Shown here piece by piece: positions 16,598-25,997 of a DNA stretch of 64,000 nucleotides (position 1 is the stretch's first letter; each line of letters starts with the position of its first letter). Both the position numbers and the translations under genes were made by a program. The DNA is from JASBYZ01 sp029983705 (GTDB lineage Bacteria; Actinomycetota; Coriobacteriia; Coriobacteriales; JAEZZM01). The notes under the pieces were generated by a model, which was not told where the DNA came from, did no database searches, and saw only the letters and a list, made by a program, of their open reading frames with translations. The DNA lies in assembly GCA_965119715.1 (NCBI GenBank), contig OZ221969.1:558001-622000 (forward strand), read 5' to 3'.

Positions 16598-17413
16598 ATG
16601 CAGCATGTCTTAGAAATCAGTGAGCTTTCATATCGCTACCCCACACAAGAAAAGAGGGTATTACATGAGGTGAGCGCTCGCCTTGAGTCAGGAAAAACTA
16701 CTCTACTTCTAGGAAAAAGTGGTGCAGGTAAATCTACCTTAGCCTATATTCTTGCAGGCCTTTTAAGGGCAGAGGCACAGCCTCTACTTGACGGTTGTCC
16801 TGTAGCCATTGGAGATGTGGGGCTCGTGTTTCAACATGCTCAAGGTCAGCTTTTTTCAAACAGCATCAAAGAGGAACTGAGCTTTGGTCCTAAAAATTTT
16901 GGCATGGACGATAAGCAGGCTCTAGAGGCAGCACATCATGCACTCAAGTTAGTTGGACTTGATCCAGAGCGCTACCTTGAGCGATCACCCTTTAGCCTTT
17001 CTGGCGGAGAAGCTAAGCGTGTGGTTATTGCAAGTATTCTCGCATTTAAGCCCACCTGTTTAATATTTGATGAGCCAAGTGCCGGACTAGATGTGCCGTC
17101 TCAAATGAATTTTGTGCGCTTAATTAACTCACTAAAAGCCCAAGGCTACATTATTTTGATTATCAGCCATGACTTAGAGCTCTTTTTACCTGAAGCTGAT
17201 AGGGTGTGGGAGCTTAGAGAGGGCAGTCTAGAACAATTTATCAGTGCAAAAGAGTTTGTGAAAGCACAACTATCTGTGGGGCGCAAAGAAGGCCTTCCAG
17301 ATCTTATAGCCCTACAAGCAGAGCTTGAGAGACTTTCAGGAATAAAAGCACCTTACAGCTTTTCTTTACGAGCTGTAGAAGATTATATTGATGAGGTAAG
17401 GCGCCATGCTTAA
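16598..17413 (+). CDS. ecfA2: ECF transporter ATPase EcfA2
   Basis: A 271-residue partner ATPase with Walker A LGKSGAGKST, Q-loop VFQHAQGQLFSNSI, signature LSGGEAKR, Walker B CLIFDEPSAGLD and His in IISHD. LFSNSIKEELSFGP corresponds to the region that meets the EcfT coupling helices. It lies 14 bases after ecfA1, and its 3' end overlaps the ecfT start by eight bases. Confidence 0.93.
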   Translation: MQHVLEISELSYRYPTQEKRVLHEVSARLESGKTTLLLGKSGAGKSTLAYILAGLLRAEAQPLLDGCPVAIGDVGLVFQHAQGQLFSNSIKEELSFGPKNFGMDDKQALEAAHHALKLVGLDPERYLERSPFSLSGGEAKRVVIASILAFKPTCLIFDEPSAGLDVPSQMNFVRLINSLKAQGYIILIISHDLELFLPEADRVWELREGSLEQFISAKEFVKAQLSVGRKEGLPDLIALQAELERLSGIKAPYSFSLRAVEDYIDEVRRHA

Positions 17414-18191
17414 TACAGTTGCCGGAGCCTATCAGTCAGTTGAAAGCCCTATTCACTCACTTGATACCCGCGTCAAGCTTGCCTTTGTAGCAGTGATGTC
17501 GCTTTCTATCTTTTTTCTTGATAGCTATATTGGGCTTGGGTTATTTTTACTTATCACCCTAGTAATTCTTGTAGCCTCTAAACTCAATTGGAAATCAAGT
17601 ATTCGTGCCCTTAAACCCTTATCAATTATTTTGCTCATCATGTTTTTGGCAAACGCGCTCAGCATTCACGCAGATTTAGTACTCATCGGAAACTTTGGCC
17701 TTAGCAGTGAGGGCGCGCTCCGAGGAGTATTTTATGTACTCAGAATAGTTATGCTCGTGCTCATGTCGCTCGTGCTTACCTCTACAAGTACGGTCCAAGA
17801 ACTAAGCCAAGCCCTAAATTGGTATCTTTCGGGGCTCAGAAGATTTAATGCTCCGGTTGATGACATTATTACTACTATAAGCATTGCTATTAGATTTATT
17901 CCGCTTACCTTTGCAGAGTTTAATCGGGTAGTGTACGCGCAAAAATCACGTGGACTTGATTTTGACTCAGGTTCAATCTTTACAAAAATTAAGGCATATT
18001 TGCCTGTGTTTATTCCAATGTTTGTAGGTTTGTTTAAGCGAAGCTATGATTTGGCTGATGCGATGGATTCTCGCTGCTATAGAGGCGAGGGGAGAACCAT
18101 CCTTCATGCAGAAGAGCCTCTTACAAAAGCGCAAGGTATACTTGCTATACTAGCTTTGCTTGCAGTGCTTGTGATTTCGCTGCTGTTCTAA
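17406..18191 (+). CDS. ecfT: ECF transporter transmembrane protein EcfT
   Basis: A 261-residue membrane scaffold with about six hydrophobic segments. It has the coupling-helix signatures AQKSRGLDF (Ala-x-x-x-Arg-Gly type, near residue 180) and the second A-x-x-S/A-R-x-x (AMDSRCYRGEGR near 220). The HSLDTRVKLAF N-terminus is also typical. It is translationally coupled to ecfA2 by an eight-base overlap. truA follows after 28 bases, as in many Gram-positive genomes. Confidence 0.93.
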   Translation: MLNTVAGAYQSVESPIHSLDTRVKLAFVAVMSLSIFFLDSYIGLGLFLLITLVILVASKLNWKSSIRALKPLSIILLIMFLANALSIHADLVLIGNFGLSSEGALRGVFYVLRIVMLVLMSLVLTSTSTVQELSQALNWYLSGLRRFNAPVDDIITTISIAIRFIPLTFAEFNRVVYAQKSRGLDFDSGSIFTKIKAYLPVFIPMFVGLFKRSYDLADAMDSRCYRGEGRTILHAEEPLTKAQGILAILALLAVLVISLLF

Positions 18192-18219
18192 GAAGTCAAA
18201 AAAGAGGAGATTTATATCC

Positions 18220-19017
18220 ATGGAAGAGCGAGTGCTTGTTGTAAAGTTTGGCTATAAAGGCAAAGTCTATGCAGGATATGCCAAACAAAAGCACGCTCCA
18301 AGTGTCCAAGCTGAGCTTGAGCGCGCTCTTTCCACGTACTTTAGACGTGAGATAGATACTGTATGTGCCGGTAGAACAGATACTGGCGTTCATGCGCGCG
18401 CCCAGCACGCCTCCTTTGAGCTTAGAGATGAGGATGATTTTGATGCGCGTGAGCCCTATAGAATAAAGCGTGCACTCGATGCACTTTTACCTGACGACAT
18501 TCGTGTCTCACAGCTCTACCTTGCACAAAAGGATTTTTCTGCGCGCTTTAGCGCTCTTAAGCGTATCTATAAGTACCGAATTTCAACTTCAATTGTGCAC
18601 CCCCTATTTACCCAAGACTATGTGTGGGACTTAGCAACAGAGCTCAATGTGGACGCCATGAAAGAGGCTTCAAACTACTTTATTGGTGAACATGACTTTA
18701 AATCATTTTGTAAGGCAGTTTCTGCAGTCGATAAGCCCACACACCGCTTTGTTGAGTCTGTTAGCTTCTCGTATGAAGAGGCATTCTCAGAAGGGCATCT
18801 GGTTATTCAAGTGAGCGGTAATGCATTTTTACACTCCATGGTAAGAACTATGGTAGGAAGCCTTGTAGAAGTGGGGCTAAATAAGAAAAATCCAAGCTGG
18901 ATTAAAGAGGTTTTAGCTGCTCAAGACCGTCAAGCTGCCGGCCAAAACGCTCCAGCAAAAGGGCTTTGCCTAGATCAAGTAATTTATTCAAAAGATGCAT
19001 TAAAGCGCATAATTTAA
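18220..19017 (+). CDS. truA: tRNA pseudouridine(38-40) synthase TruA
   Basis: A 265-residue pseudouridine synthase acting on tRNA positions 38-40. The catalytic Asp lies in CAGRTDTGVHARAQ (near residue 50). FSARFSALKRIYKYRI and the C-terminal GNAFLHSMVRTMVGSLVEVG are family blocks. An AGAGGAGA site lies upstream of the ATG. It lies directly downstream of the ECF genes. Confidence 0.97.
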   Translation: MEERVLVVKFGYKGKVYAGYAKQKHAPSVQAELERALSTYFRREIDTVCAGRTDTGVHARAQHASFELRDEDDFDAREPYRIKRALDALLPDDIRVSQLYLAQKDFSARFSALKRIYKYRISTSIVHPLFTQDYVWDLATELNVDAMKEASNYFIGEHDFKSFCKAVSAVDKPTHRFVESVSFSYEEAFSEGHLVIQVSGNAFLHSMVRTMVGSLVEVGLNKKNPSWIKEVLAAQDRQAAGQNAPAKGLCLDQVIYSKDALKRII

Positions 19018-19111
19018 AATAATTGCACGGTATGGCCGTAATTTGCGCCTGAGTTTGTTAAACTTATATTTATCAAAAAATTCAGATATTAAATCTTTGA
19101 TGAGGGATAAT

Positions 19112-20236
19112 ATGTCAAGTGGTCAAAAAATTAAAACCATTCTAACTATGGCTTTTGCCTATGTTGGAGTGTTGGTTGGAGCAGGCTTTGCTTCAGGTCA
19201 GGAAATTCTTCAGTACTTTGTTTCACATGGTACCTGGGGTTTTGTTGGAGCAATCTTTGCCCTTATTTTCTTTTCACTTACAGGACTTATCCTTTTGCAG
19301 CTAGGTGCAAAATATGATGCTAACTCACATGAAGATGTGCTTAAACGTATCTCGCCTAAGCCTGTTCATAAGTTTTTAGACTATTCAATTATTTTTACCC
19401 TCGCACTTATGGGCGTGGTTATGATTGCGGGAGCAGGTTCAAACTTAAACCAGCAGTTTGGTCTTCCAATCTGGATGGGATCGGTTGTATGCGCAATCTT
19501 AATTGTAGTTGTGAGCTTCTTAGATACCTCTAAGGTTATTGAGATTATCTCGCTTGTCACCCCATTTTTACTTGTCTTTGTTTTAGGTGCTGCAATTTAT
19601 GCAATCTTTAACGCACAGGGTGAGTATACAGAGCTTGCTAAAGTAGCCGAAGGCGCACAGAGCGCAACTCCTCACTGGTTACTTTCTGCGTTTAACTACA
19701 TGGCTATGAACTTAATGATGGGCGCATCCATGGCTATGGTTATGGGTGGCGATGAGGACAAGCCAAAACTTGCAGGCTTTGGTGGTCTTTTAGGTGGCGC
19801 GCTTATCGGCATCATGGTAATGCTGGTAACTGTTGCTCTTACCCTCACCATTAACTCAGTTATTGATGACCCAATGCCACTTTTAGGACTTGTTAACTTA
19901 GTTCATCCTGTAGCAGGAACCGTCATGTCTATCGTTTTGTATTTGATGATCTTTAATACAGGCCTTTCAATGTTTTACTCCTTTACTTCACGTATTATCC
20001 CTGATGGTGATGATAGGAAGTTTTCTATTGTTTTGATAATCTCAGTAGTTGTGGCCTTTATTATTAGTTTTGTAGGATTTAAAACCCTACTCTCAATCTT
20101 CTATCCAATTATTGGGTATGTTGGATTTATCCTTATCGCATTATTGATTGTGACCTGGATTAATAATGTACGTCGTAGATTAAAAATTGCACGTGATGAA
20201 AGCAACGACTTAAGTTTTAAGGATACTAAAGTATAA
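19112..20236 (+). CDS. YkvI-like membrane transporter, copy 1
   Basis: A 374-residue protein with about ten membrane helices. It has the YkvI-family N-terminus (AYVGVLVGAGFASGQEILQYFV) and a central MVMGGDEDKPKLAGFGG loop. Its substrate is not known to me; the fold is LeuT/APC-like by family knowledge. ATG 19112, behind GAGGGA, makes it the same length as the copy downstream; an upstream in-frame start at 19043 lacks a good binding site. Both copies end in DESNDLSF and differ at many internal positions. Confidence 0.82.
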   Translation: MSSGQKIKTILTMAFAYVGVLVGAGFASGQEILQYFVSHGTWGFVGAIFALIFFSLTGLILLQLGAKYDANSHEDVLKRISPKPVHKFLDYSIIFTLALMGVVMIAGAGSNLNQQFGLPIWMGSVVCAILIVVVSFLDTSKVIEIISLVTPFLLVFVLGAAIYAIFNAQGEYTELAKVAEGAQSATPHWLLSAFNYMAMNLMMGASMAMVMGGDEDKPKLAGFGGLLGGALIGIMVMLVTVALTLTINSVIDDPMPLLGLVNLVHPVAGTVMSIVLYLMIFNTGLSMFYSFTSRIIPDGDDRKFSIVLIISVVVAFIISFVGFKTLLSIFYPIIGYVGFILIALLIVTWINNVRRRLKIARDESNDLSFKDTKV

Positions 20237-20271
20237 GATTTGCTTTCGTTTAATTACATATTTGGAGATGT

Positions 20272-21396
20272 ATGAAGTTTTCTAAACAACAAATTAAGAC
20301 TTCGATTATTATTGCGCTGGCATATGTTGGCGCAATTATTGGTGCAGGCTTTGCATCCGGACAAGAAGTACTTCAGTACTTTGTTTCTCATGGCGTGTGG
20401 GGCATTGCCGGAGCAGTTATAGCAACTGTACTGTTTTCAATTACTGGACTTATAGTTTTGCAGCTCGGTGCTAAATACAATGCAAGTTCACATGAAACTG
20501 TTTTTGAAAAAATTGCACCTACCTGGCTACATAAGTTTTTAGATATTGCACTGTCACTTACCCTTGTTGTCGTGGGTATTGTTATGATTGCTGGAGCCGG
20601 AAGTAACTTAGATCAGCAGTTTGGACTTCCAGTATGGGTAGGCTCACTTGCCTGTGCACTCTTAGTTATTGCAGTTGGCTTTATGGATATCTCTAAGGTT
20701 ATCGGAGTTATCTCAGCAGCAACCCCAGTGCTTTTACTCTTTGTATTTGGTGTTGCAATTTATTCAATAGTCACTGCTGATACCAGCCTTGAAAGTGTTG
20801 AGGCTGTTGCTCAAACTGTAGATTCTGCAACCCCTAACTGGTTCTTATCATCCATAAACTACGTTTCACTTGCTGTAATGTGCGGTGTATCTATGGCACT
20901 TGTTATGGGTGGAGATGAGGATAAGCCTAAGGTAGCTGGCGCGGGTGGCTTTTTAGGTGGACTTTTAATTGGCCTTTTAATTATTGCTGCAACCATCGCG
21001 CTTCTCTTAAACATCCATGCTGTAGCAGGAGATGAGATGCCACTTCTCGCACTTATTGACTCAGTTCATCCAGTGCTTGGTACGATTATGTCAGTGGTGC
21101 TCTTTGTTATGATCTTTAACTCAGTGTTATCGCTCTATTTTGCACTCGCTAAGCGTCTTGCAAATGGACATGAAGAGCGCTTTAAGTACACCTTAATTAT
21201 TCCTGTGGTTCTCTCATTCTTTATAAGCTTTGTTGGCTTTAAGATGCTCTTATCTATTTTCTATCCGCTTGTTGGCTACGTTGGAATGGCTCTTATCGCC
21301 CTTCTACTTGTAACCTGGTATAGAAACACTAAACGTCGTCTTACTATTGCAAACGATGAGTCAAATGATTTAAGTTTTAGAGAGACAAAAGTTTAA
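20272..21396 (+). CDS. YkvI-like membrane transporter, copy 2
   Basis: A 374-residue paralogue of the gene 35 bases upstream, sharing the IGAGFASGQEVLQYFVSHG N-terminus, the VMGGDEDKPKVAGAGG loop and the C-terminal tail DESNDLSFRETKV. Shared length, collinear helices and a common tail indicate tandem duplication. Differences such as YVSLAVMCGVSMAL against YMAMNLMMGASMAM in copy 1 suggest the copies may have diverged in substrate. GGAG lies before the ATG. No regulator is seen next to it. Confidence 0.82.
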   Translation: MKFSKQQIKTSIIIALAYVGAIIGAGFASGQEVLQYFVSHGVWGIAGAVIATVLFSITGLIVLQLGAKYNASSHETVFEKIAPTWLHKFLDIALSLTLVVVGIVMIAGAGSNLDQQFGLPVWVGSLACALLVIAVGFMDISKVIGVISAATPVLLLFVFGVAIYSIVTADTSLESVEAVAQTVDSATPNWFLSSINYVSLAVMCGVSMALVMGGDEDKPKVAGAGGFLGGLLIGLLIIAATIALLLNIHAVAGDEMPLLALIDSVHPVLGTIMSVVLFVMIFNSVLSLYFALAKRLANGHEERFKYTLIIPVVLSFFISFVGFKMLLSIFYPLVGYVGMALIALLLVTWYRNTKRRLTIANDESNDLSFRETKV

Positions 21397-21429
21397 GCAA
21401 AAACGCACATATTTCAGAGGAGATATCCT

Positions 21430-22842
21430 TTGCAAAAAATACAATCAACACTTGCCCTCATCCTGGCAGCAGGAGAGGGCACTCGTATGAAATCAGACAC
21501 TACTAAAGTTGCACACCCCATTCTTGGACGTTCGCTGCTTGCATGGGTTATTGATGCCTGCGCAAAGGCTGGCATTACTAATCTTGGGGTGGTTGTAGGA
21601 AATCAAGCGGATGACATTAAGGCGCTTGCTCAAGATGCTGCTTCGAGCTTTGGTTATAGCTCAGTTTCGTTTGCCTTACAAAAGGAGAGAAAAGGTACGG
21701 GGCATGCCCTCATGTGTGCTCGAGAGCTTATTGAGCAAAGTGGATGCCAGAGCGTGCTTGTCTTATTTGCAGACTCGCCGCTTGTGTATCCAGAAACACT
21801 CACAAGTTTAATTTCATCCCAACAAGAGCATGGGCGAGCTCTTGAGCTCTTAAGTTTTATTGCTCAAAATCCTTTTGGCTACGGACGCATTATTAGAGAT
21901 GAGTCTGGTGCAGTCAAGAGAATTGTTGAAGAAAAGGATGCAACAGATCAAGAAAAACTAATAGCAGAGGCTAACGCTGGCTCCTGCTCATTTGATACAA
22001 AAGCCCTGCTTGAGCACTTAGATTCTCTTGATAACAATAATGCGCAAGGCGAGTACTACATGACCGATATGGTCAAGATTTTTGATAAGGCAGGCCTTAA
22101 GGTAGGTGCAAGCCTTGCAAAAACTGAGGAAGAAGCCTTGGGTGTTAATAACAGAGTGCAGCTGTGGAATGCATCTCGCATACTGCAGATGCGCATAAAC
22201 ACCCAGCACATGCTCAAGGGAGTAAGCTTTATTGACCCAACTACCTCCTACATTGGTCCTGAGGTAGAAATTGGACAGGACAGCACCATCTGGCCAAACA
22301 CCATTTTACAAGGTAAGACCTTCATTGGCTCTCACTCAAACATTGGTCCAAATACGCGTATAAAAGATTCTCAAATTGGCTCCTCTTGTACGGTAGAAGA
22401 GAGTATTATTTTAGAGTCTCAAATTGACGATGAGGTCTCAATTGGACCGCGTGCCTACCTTCGCCCTCAAACTCATATGATGAGAGGGTCAAAGGCAGGA
22501 ACTCATGTAGAGATTAAAAAGTCTACTATTAAAGAGGGAGCAAAAGTTCCTCACCTGTCATATATTGGAGATAGCACGGTTGGAAGGGATGCTAATATAG
22601 GAGCAGGTACGATTACCTGTAACTATGATGGTGTAAATAAGCATCATACAGAAATAGGAGATAAGGCCTTTATAGGTTCAAGTACGATGTTGGTAGCTCC
22701 AGTGACAATTGGTAATAATAGTATTACGGGTGCAGGGTCTGTAATATCAAAAGATGTTCCAGAAAACTCTCTTGCACTTGAAAGATCAGAGCAAGTAATC
22801 AAACAAGACTATGTACTAAAGAAACGTAGCCAAGACAAATAA
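21430..22842 (+). CDS. glmU: Bifunctional UDP-N-acetylglucosamine pyrophosphorylase / glucosamine-1-phosphate N-acetyltransferase
   Basis: A 470-residue enzyme making UDP-GlcNAc for the cell wall. The N-terminal uridylyltransferase has LAAGEGTRMKSD (residues 12-23), GTGHAL and EADxxG-like segments. The C-terminal left-handed β-helix from about 250 shows hexapeptide repeats and the acetyltransferase segment GAGTITCNYDGVNKH. It starts at TTG behind AGAGGAGA. It is followed by prs, a frequent pairing in Gram-positives. Confidence 0.97.
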   Translation: MQKIQSTLALILAAGEGTRMKSDTTKVAHPILGRSLLAWVIDACAKAGITNLGVVVGNQADDIKALAQDAASSFGYSSVSFALQKERKGTGHALMCARELIEQSGCQSVLVLFADSPLVYPETLTSLISSQQEHGRALELLSFIAQNPFGYGRIIRDESGAVKRIVEEKDATDQEKLIAEANAGSCSFDTKALLEHLDSLDNNNAQGEYYMTDMVKIFDKAGLKVGASLAKTEEEALGVNNRVQLWNASRILQMRINTQHMLKGVSFIDPTTSYIGPEVEIGQDSTIWPNTILQGKTFIGSHSNIGPNTRIKDSQIGSSCTVEESIILESQIDDEVSIGPRAYLRPQTHMMRGSKAGTHVEIKKSTIKEGAKVPHLSYIGDSTVGRDANIGAGTITCNYDGVNKHHTEIGDKAFIGSSTMLVAPVTIGNNSITGAGSVISKDVPENSLALERSEQVIKQDYVLKKRSQDK

Positions 22843-22883
22843 TTCATGAGCAAAAACTTATAGTAAAGAGAGGCTAAAGGTTT

Positions 22884-23852
22884 ATGAAGTCAGTTGAAAA
22901 ACGCATGGTGTTGGTAAGTGGAACCATCAACGAGCAACTTGCAGAAGATATTTCTAAGGAGTTGAACTTTCCGCTTGGCGACATTTCTTTAGAGCAGTTT
23001 GCCAACGGAGAAATCTATGCGCGCTACAACACAAGTGTAAGAGGTGCGGATGTATTTATCATCCAGTCAGTATGTGAGCGCGTAAACGATGCGCTTATGG
23101 AAGTACTTATCATGGCTGACGCTGCAAAGCGTGCAAGTGCAAGAACCGTAACTGCAGTACTTGCCCACTACGGATATGCTCGTCAAGATAAAAAGTCTGC
23201 AGCTCGTGAGCCAATTACTGCAAAGTTAGTTGCTAACCTCTATACCGTTGCTGGCATTGATAGAATTATCACCATTGACCTGCATCAAGGACAAATCCAA
23301 GGATTTTTTGATACCCCAGTAAACCACCTCACCGCTCTTCCTCTCTTTGCTGATTACTTTAATGGTAAGGGCTTTAATAAAGAGGAGCTTGTTGTTGTGT
23401 CACCTGATGTGGGACGTGCTAAGGCAGCTAAGAAACTGTCTGACCTTATGGGATGTTCAATTGCAATTATGCATAAAGGTCGTCCTCAACATAATGTTGC
23501 AGAGATCACCTCTGTTATTGGTGATGTACAGGGCAAGACTTGCATCATTAACGATGACATGATTGATACTGCAGGCTCAATTACTGCTGGTATTAAGGCA
23601 CTTAAGAACATGGGTGCAGGAGATATCTATGTAAGCGCTACCCACGGACTCCTCTCTGGTCCTGCTATGGAGCGCCTTGATAGCTCAGATATTAAGGAAG
23701 TTGTGGTAACTGATGCAGTTCCTGTTTCTGAGTCAAAGCGTATTGATAAACTCAAGATTTTATCAGTAGCACCACTTTTTGCTCGCGCAATTAATAACGT
23801 ATATAACGAAGCTTCAGTATCTGAGCTCTTTGACCCTAATTTTGCACTGTAG
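22884..23852 (+). CDS. prs: Ribose-phosphate pyrophosphokinase
   Basis: A 322-residue PRPP synthase (ribose-5-phosphate + ATP to PRPP + AMP). It shows the ATP loop YARQDKKSAAREPITAK, the metal site DLHQGQIQGFF, and the PRPP-binding loop NDDMIDTAGSITAG in place of the common DDMIDTAGT. It is the class I enzyme length. It lies 41 bases after glmU and two bases before the pth ATG. Confidence 0.97.
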   Translation: MKSVEKRMVLVSGTINEQLAEDISKELNFPLGDISLEQFANGEIYARYNTSVRGADVFIIQSVCERVNDALMEVLIMADAAKRASARTVTAVLAHYGYARQDKKSAAREPITAKLVANLYTVAGIDRIITIDLHQGQIQGFFDTPVNHLTALPLFADYFNGKGFNKEELVVVSPDVGRAKAAKKLSDLMGCSIAIMHKGRPQHNVAEITSVIGDVQGKTCIINDDMIDTAGSITAGIKALKNMGAGDIYVSATHGLLSGPAMERLDSSDIKEVVVTDAVPVSESKRIDKLKILSVAPLFARAINNVYNEASVSELFDPNFAL

Positions 23853-23854
23853 TT

Positions 23855-24448
23855 ATGGCAAGTTCTCAAGACGTAGAAGAGATAAAGTTAATAGTAGGTC
23901 TTGGTAACCCCGGAGCTGAATACGAGGGAACCCGTCATAACGCTGGCTTTTTAGTAATTGGCAGCTTTGCTAATGAGCTGGGGGTTAACTACTGGAAGCA
24001 GCAGTGCGGTGCTCTAGTTGCTAAGGTAAACTACAAGGGCAAAGACCTTGTACTTGCAAAGCCCCAAAGCTACATGAACAGGAGTGGTGGACCTACTAAG
24101 CTATTGATGGCTAAGTATAAGATAGCAATCACTGAGCTTGTGGTTATACATGATGAGCTTGATATTGATAAAGGCTCTGCTCGCATTAAATTTGGCGGAG
24201 GGCATGCAGGACATAATGGACTTAAGTCTATTATCGAGAAATGCGGCTCTAAAGACTTCACAAGACTTCGCATAGGTATTGGAAGACCTCCTGGAAAAAT
24301 GCGCGTTCCAGATTACGTGTTAGGGCGCCCTAAGGGTCAAGAAGATGAGCTTTTTGACCAAGCTCTTGCTGATGGTCTCACCTGTCTTAACGCAATGCTT
24401 GATGATGGGGTGCCAAAGGCGATGTCACTGCTTAACGCTCATAAGTAA
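23855..24448 (+). CDS. pth: Peptidyl-tRNA hydrolase
   Basis: A 197-residue Pth that releases peptides from drop-off peptidyl-tRNAs. Residues seen are GLGNPGAEYEGTRHNAGF with the catalytic His, KPQSYMNRSG, and the HDELDIDKGSARIKFGGGHAGHNGLKS block with its catalytic Asp. The ATG at 23855 lies two bases after the prs stop and has no clear Shine-Dalgarno, so coupling to prs is likely. Confidence 0.96.
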   Translation: MASSQDVEEIKLIVGLGNPGAEYEGTRHNAGFLVIGSFANELGVNYWKQQCGALVAKVNYKGKDLVLAKPQSYMNRSGGPTKLLMAKYKIAITELVVIHDELDIDKGSARIKFGGGHAGHNGLKSIIEKCGSKDFTRLRIGIGRPPGKMRVPDYVLGRPKGQEDELFDQALADGLTCLNAMLDDGVPKAMSLLNAHK

Positions 24449-24453
24449 CAAAA

Positions 24454-24491
24454 AAGAGCTCGAAGAGATTTTCTTCGAGCTCTTAGTGGTT
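24454..24491 (+). terminator. Terminator after pth
   Basis: AAGAGCTCGAAGA (24454-24466) pairs perfectly with TCTTCGAGCTCTT (24472-24484). TTTTTT follows after AGTGG. It lies between convergent genes and may serve both strands. Confidence 0.82.
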
Positions 24492-24513
24492 TTTTAGGCT
24501 AGATCTTTAAGAC

Positions 24514-25050
24514 TTATTTGTCCTCAGACTCTAAATCCTCATCCTCATTGTAGAAAAGATCATCATCTACAAGGGTGATAAATGGCTCAATTGAACCATC
24601 CTCATCTTCAAGTGAGTATGCGGTTGCGGTTTCTTCAGGTACATTTGGAAGAAGAGAAACAACAGTTGAGAAATCTTCAAAGTCATCCTCATCAATGTCC
24701 TCATCAACTACAACTTCACTCTCTTCAATGCTCTTGCCATCAGCTGCTACTGGCTCAATTTCATCTTCATCGATGTAATCAAACTCTTCATCTAAATCAA
24801 TAGCATCAAGAACAATGTTTGTTACAATACCCTCTGAAATATCACCCTTAACCTCAATAAGGTTTTCCATAAAGATGTGATGAACTCCCTCAAAGATAAA
24901 GTCATCAGACTTAGCAGTGTTTTCAATAAGGGTTTCTAGTTTTTCTACTGCAACTTTTGGATCATCTGCTTCGATTAGTGCGTTCATAGAGCCTGCGCTT
25001 GAATCGTAGTCATCTGCACGCTCAAATGAAAAGGTAGCTAGGTAAAGCAT
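24514..25050 (-). CDS. Unrecognised, strongly acidic protein
   Basis: A 178-residue protein I do not recognise. The first 90 residues look foldable (MLYLATFSFERADDY; KVAVEKLETLIENTA; FIFEGVHHIFMENLIEV). The rest is dominated by Asp and Glu (DEEFDYIDEDEIEP; VVDEDIDEDDFEDF) and ends DDLFYNEDEDLESEDK. There is no signal peptide or membrane segment, so it should be cytosolic with a very low pI. A GGAGATGAC site precedes the ATG. It stands alone, convergent with pth. A nucleic-acid mimic or a binding partner of basic proteins is possible but unproven. Confidence 0.72.
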   Translation of the reverse strand: MLYLATFSFERADDYDSSAGSMNALIEADDPKVAVEKLETLIENTAKSDDFIFEGVHHIFMENLIEVKGDISEGIVTNIVLDAIDLDEEFDYIDEDEIEPVAADGKSIEESEVVVDEDIDEDDFEDFSTVVSLLPNVPEETATAYSLEDEDGSIEPFITLVDDDLFYNEDEDLESEDK

Positions 25051-25145
25051 GTCATCTCCTAAAGATTAGTGTTTTTGTTTACGAGTGAATATGTACCCTA
25101 TAAGTTTTACTCGCATCAATAAAAAATTAATTTCTTGTAAACTTT

Positions 25146-25934
25146 TTACCTTGAAGTTGCAGAGGTTCCGCCGTTAATTCTAAAGCCCTCAGCAGTTACA
25201 TGGTTAATAAGGTCTGAAGCTGCAAAGAGGGTTAGCGCTGCTACTTCTTCTGGCTTTGCATAACGCTTTTGTGGGTTAGCAGCAGAGAAGGCTGCCTTAG
25301 CATCCTTAACAGAAACATCTTCGCCTAAGGTATCGCGCTCAATTCTTCTCATCATGTCAGTATCAACAGGTCCTGGGCAGATGTAGTTGGCGCGAATGTT
25401 TTTATCGACACCTTCAAGTGCTACAGACTTGGTAATACCAGCGATTGCATGCTTTGATGAGGTGTAGGTTGACATACCTGGGGCACCTACAAAGGCGCCG
25501 TCTGAAGCTAAGGTAACAATTGAGCCGCCGCCCTGCTTTTCCATGTATGGGAATGCAGCCTTAATTGCATAGACTAGACCAAATACGTTGATTGAGTATA
25601 CCTTCATGAAGTCATCGTAGCTTTGCTCAGTAATTGGAGCAGCCTTGCCCTGGTAGCCTGCGATGTTAATAAGAACGTTAATCTCGCCATAGTGGTCAAC
25701 CGTGTGCTTAACCGCAGCCTTAACAGCCTCTTCTTCAGTAACGTCAATAACGTGGCTTAGGCACTGTTCTTCTGAAAGGCCAAGCTCTTTTACTAAGGCA
25801 TCAATCTTTTCTTGCTTGGTTGAGGTGATAGAAAGTTTAGCACCCTCGTTTGCAAAGGCACGAACTACCTCTTTACCAATACCGCCAGTAGCACCAGTGA
25901 TAAAGACAACCTTATCTTTAAAACCTAAATTCAT
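25146..25934 (-). CDS. Short-chain dehydrogenase/reductase family oxidoreductase
   Basis: A 262-residue classical SDR. It shows cofactor motif TGATGGIG near residue 14, LINIAG near 88 (NNAG variant with the second Asn replaced by Ile), catalytic Ser in VTLAS, YTSSK with catalytic Tyr and Lys, and the PGPVDTDM loop. It resembles 3-oxoacyl-ACP reductases and sugar/steroid dehydrogenases; the substrate cannot be told. It lies 63 bases downstream of the riboflavin ECF operon on the same strand, with its own AGGAGC binding site. Confidence 0.88.
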   Translation of the reverse strand: MNLGFKDKVVFITGATGGIGKEVVRAFANEGAKLSITSTKQEKIDALVKELGLSEEQCLSHVIDVTEEEAVKAAVKHTVDHYGEINVLINIAGYQGKAAPITEQSYDDFMKVYSINVFGLVYAIKAAFPYMEKQGGGSIVTLASDGAFVGAPGMSTYTSSKHAIAGITKSVALEGVDKNIRANYICPGPVDTDMMRRIERDTLGEDVSVKDAKAAFSAANPQKRYAKPEEVAALTLFAASDLINHVTAEGFRINGGTSATSR

Positions 25935-25997
25935 TTGTTCGCTCCTTATATAAAAATGTTAGTAGGTATATGACTTACTATATCCACTTTGGAGTTT

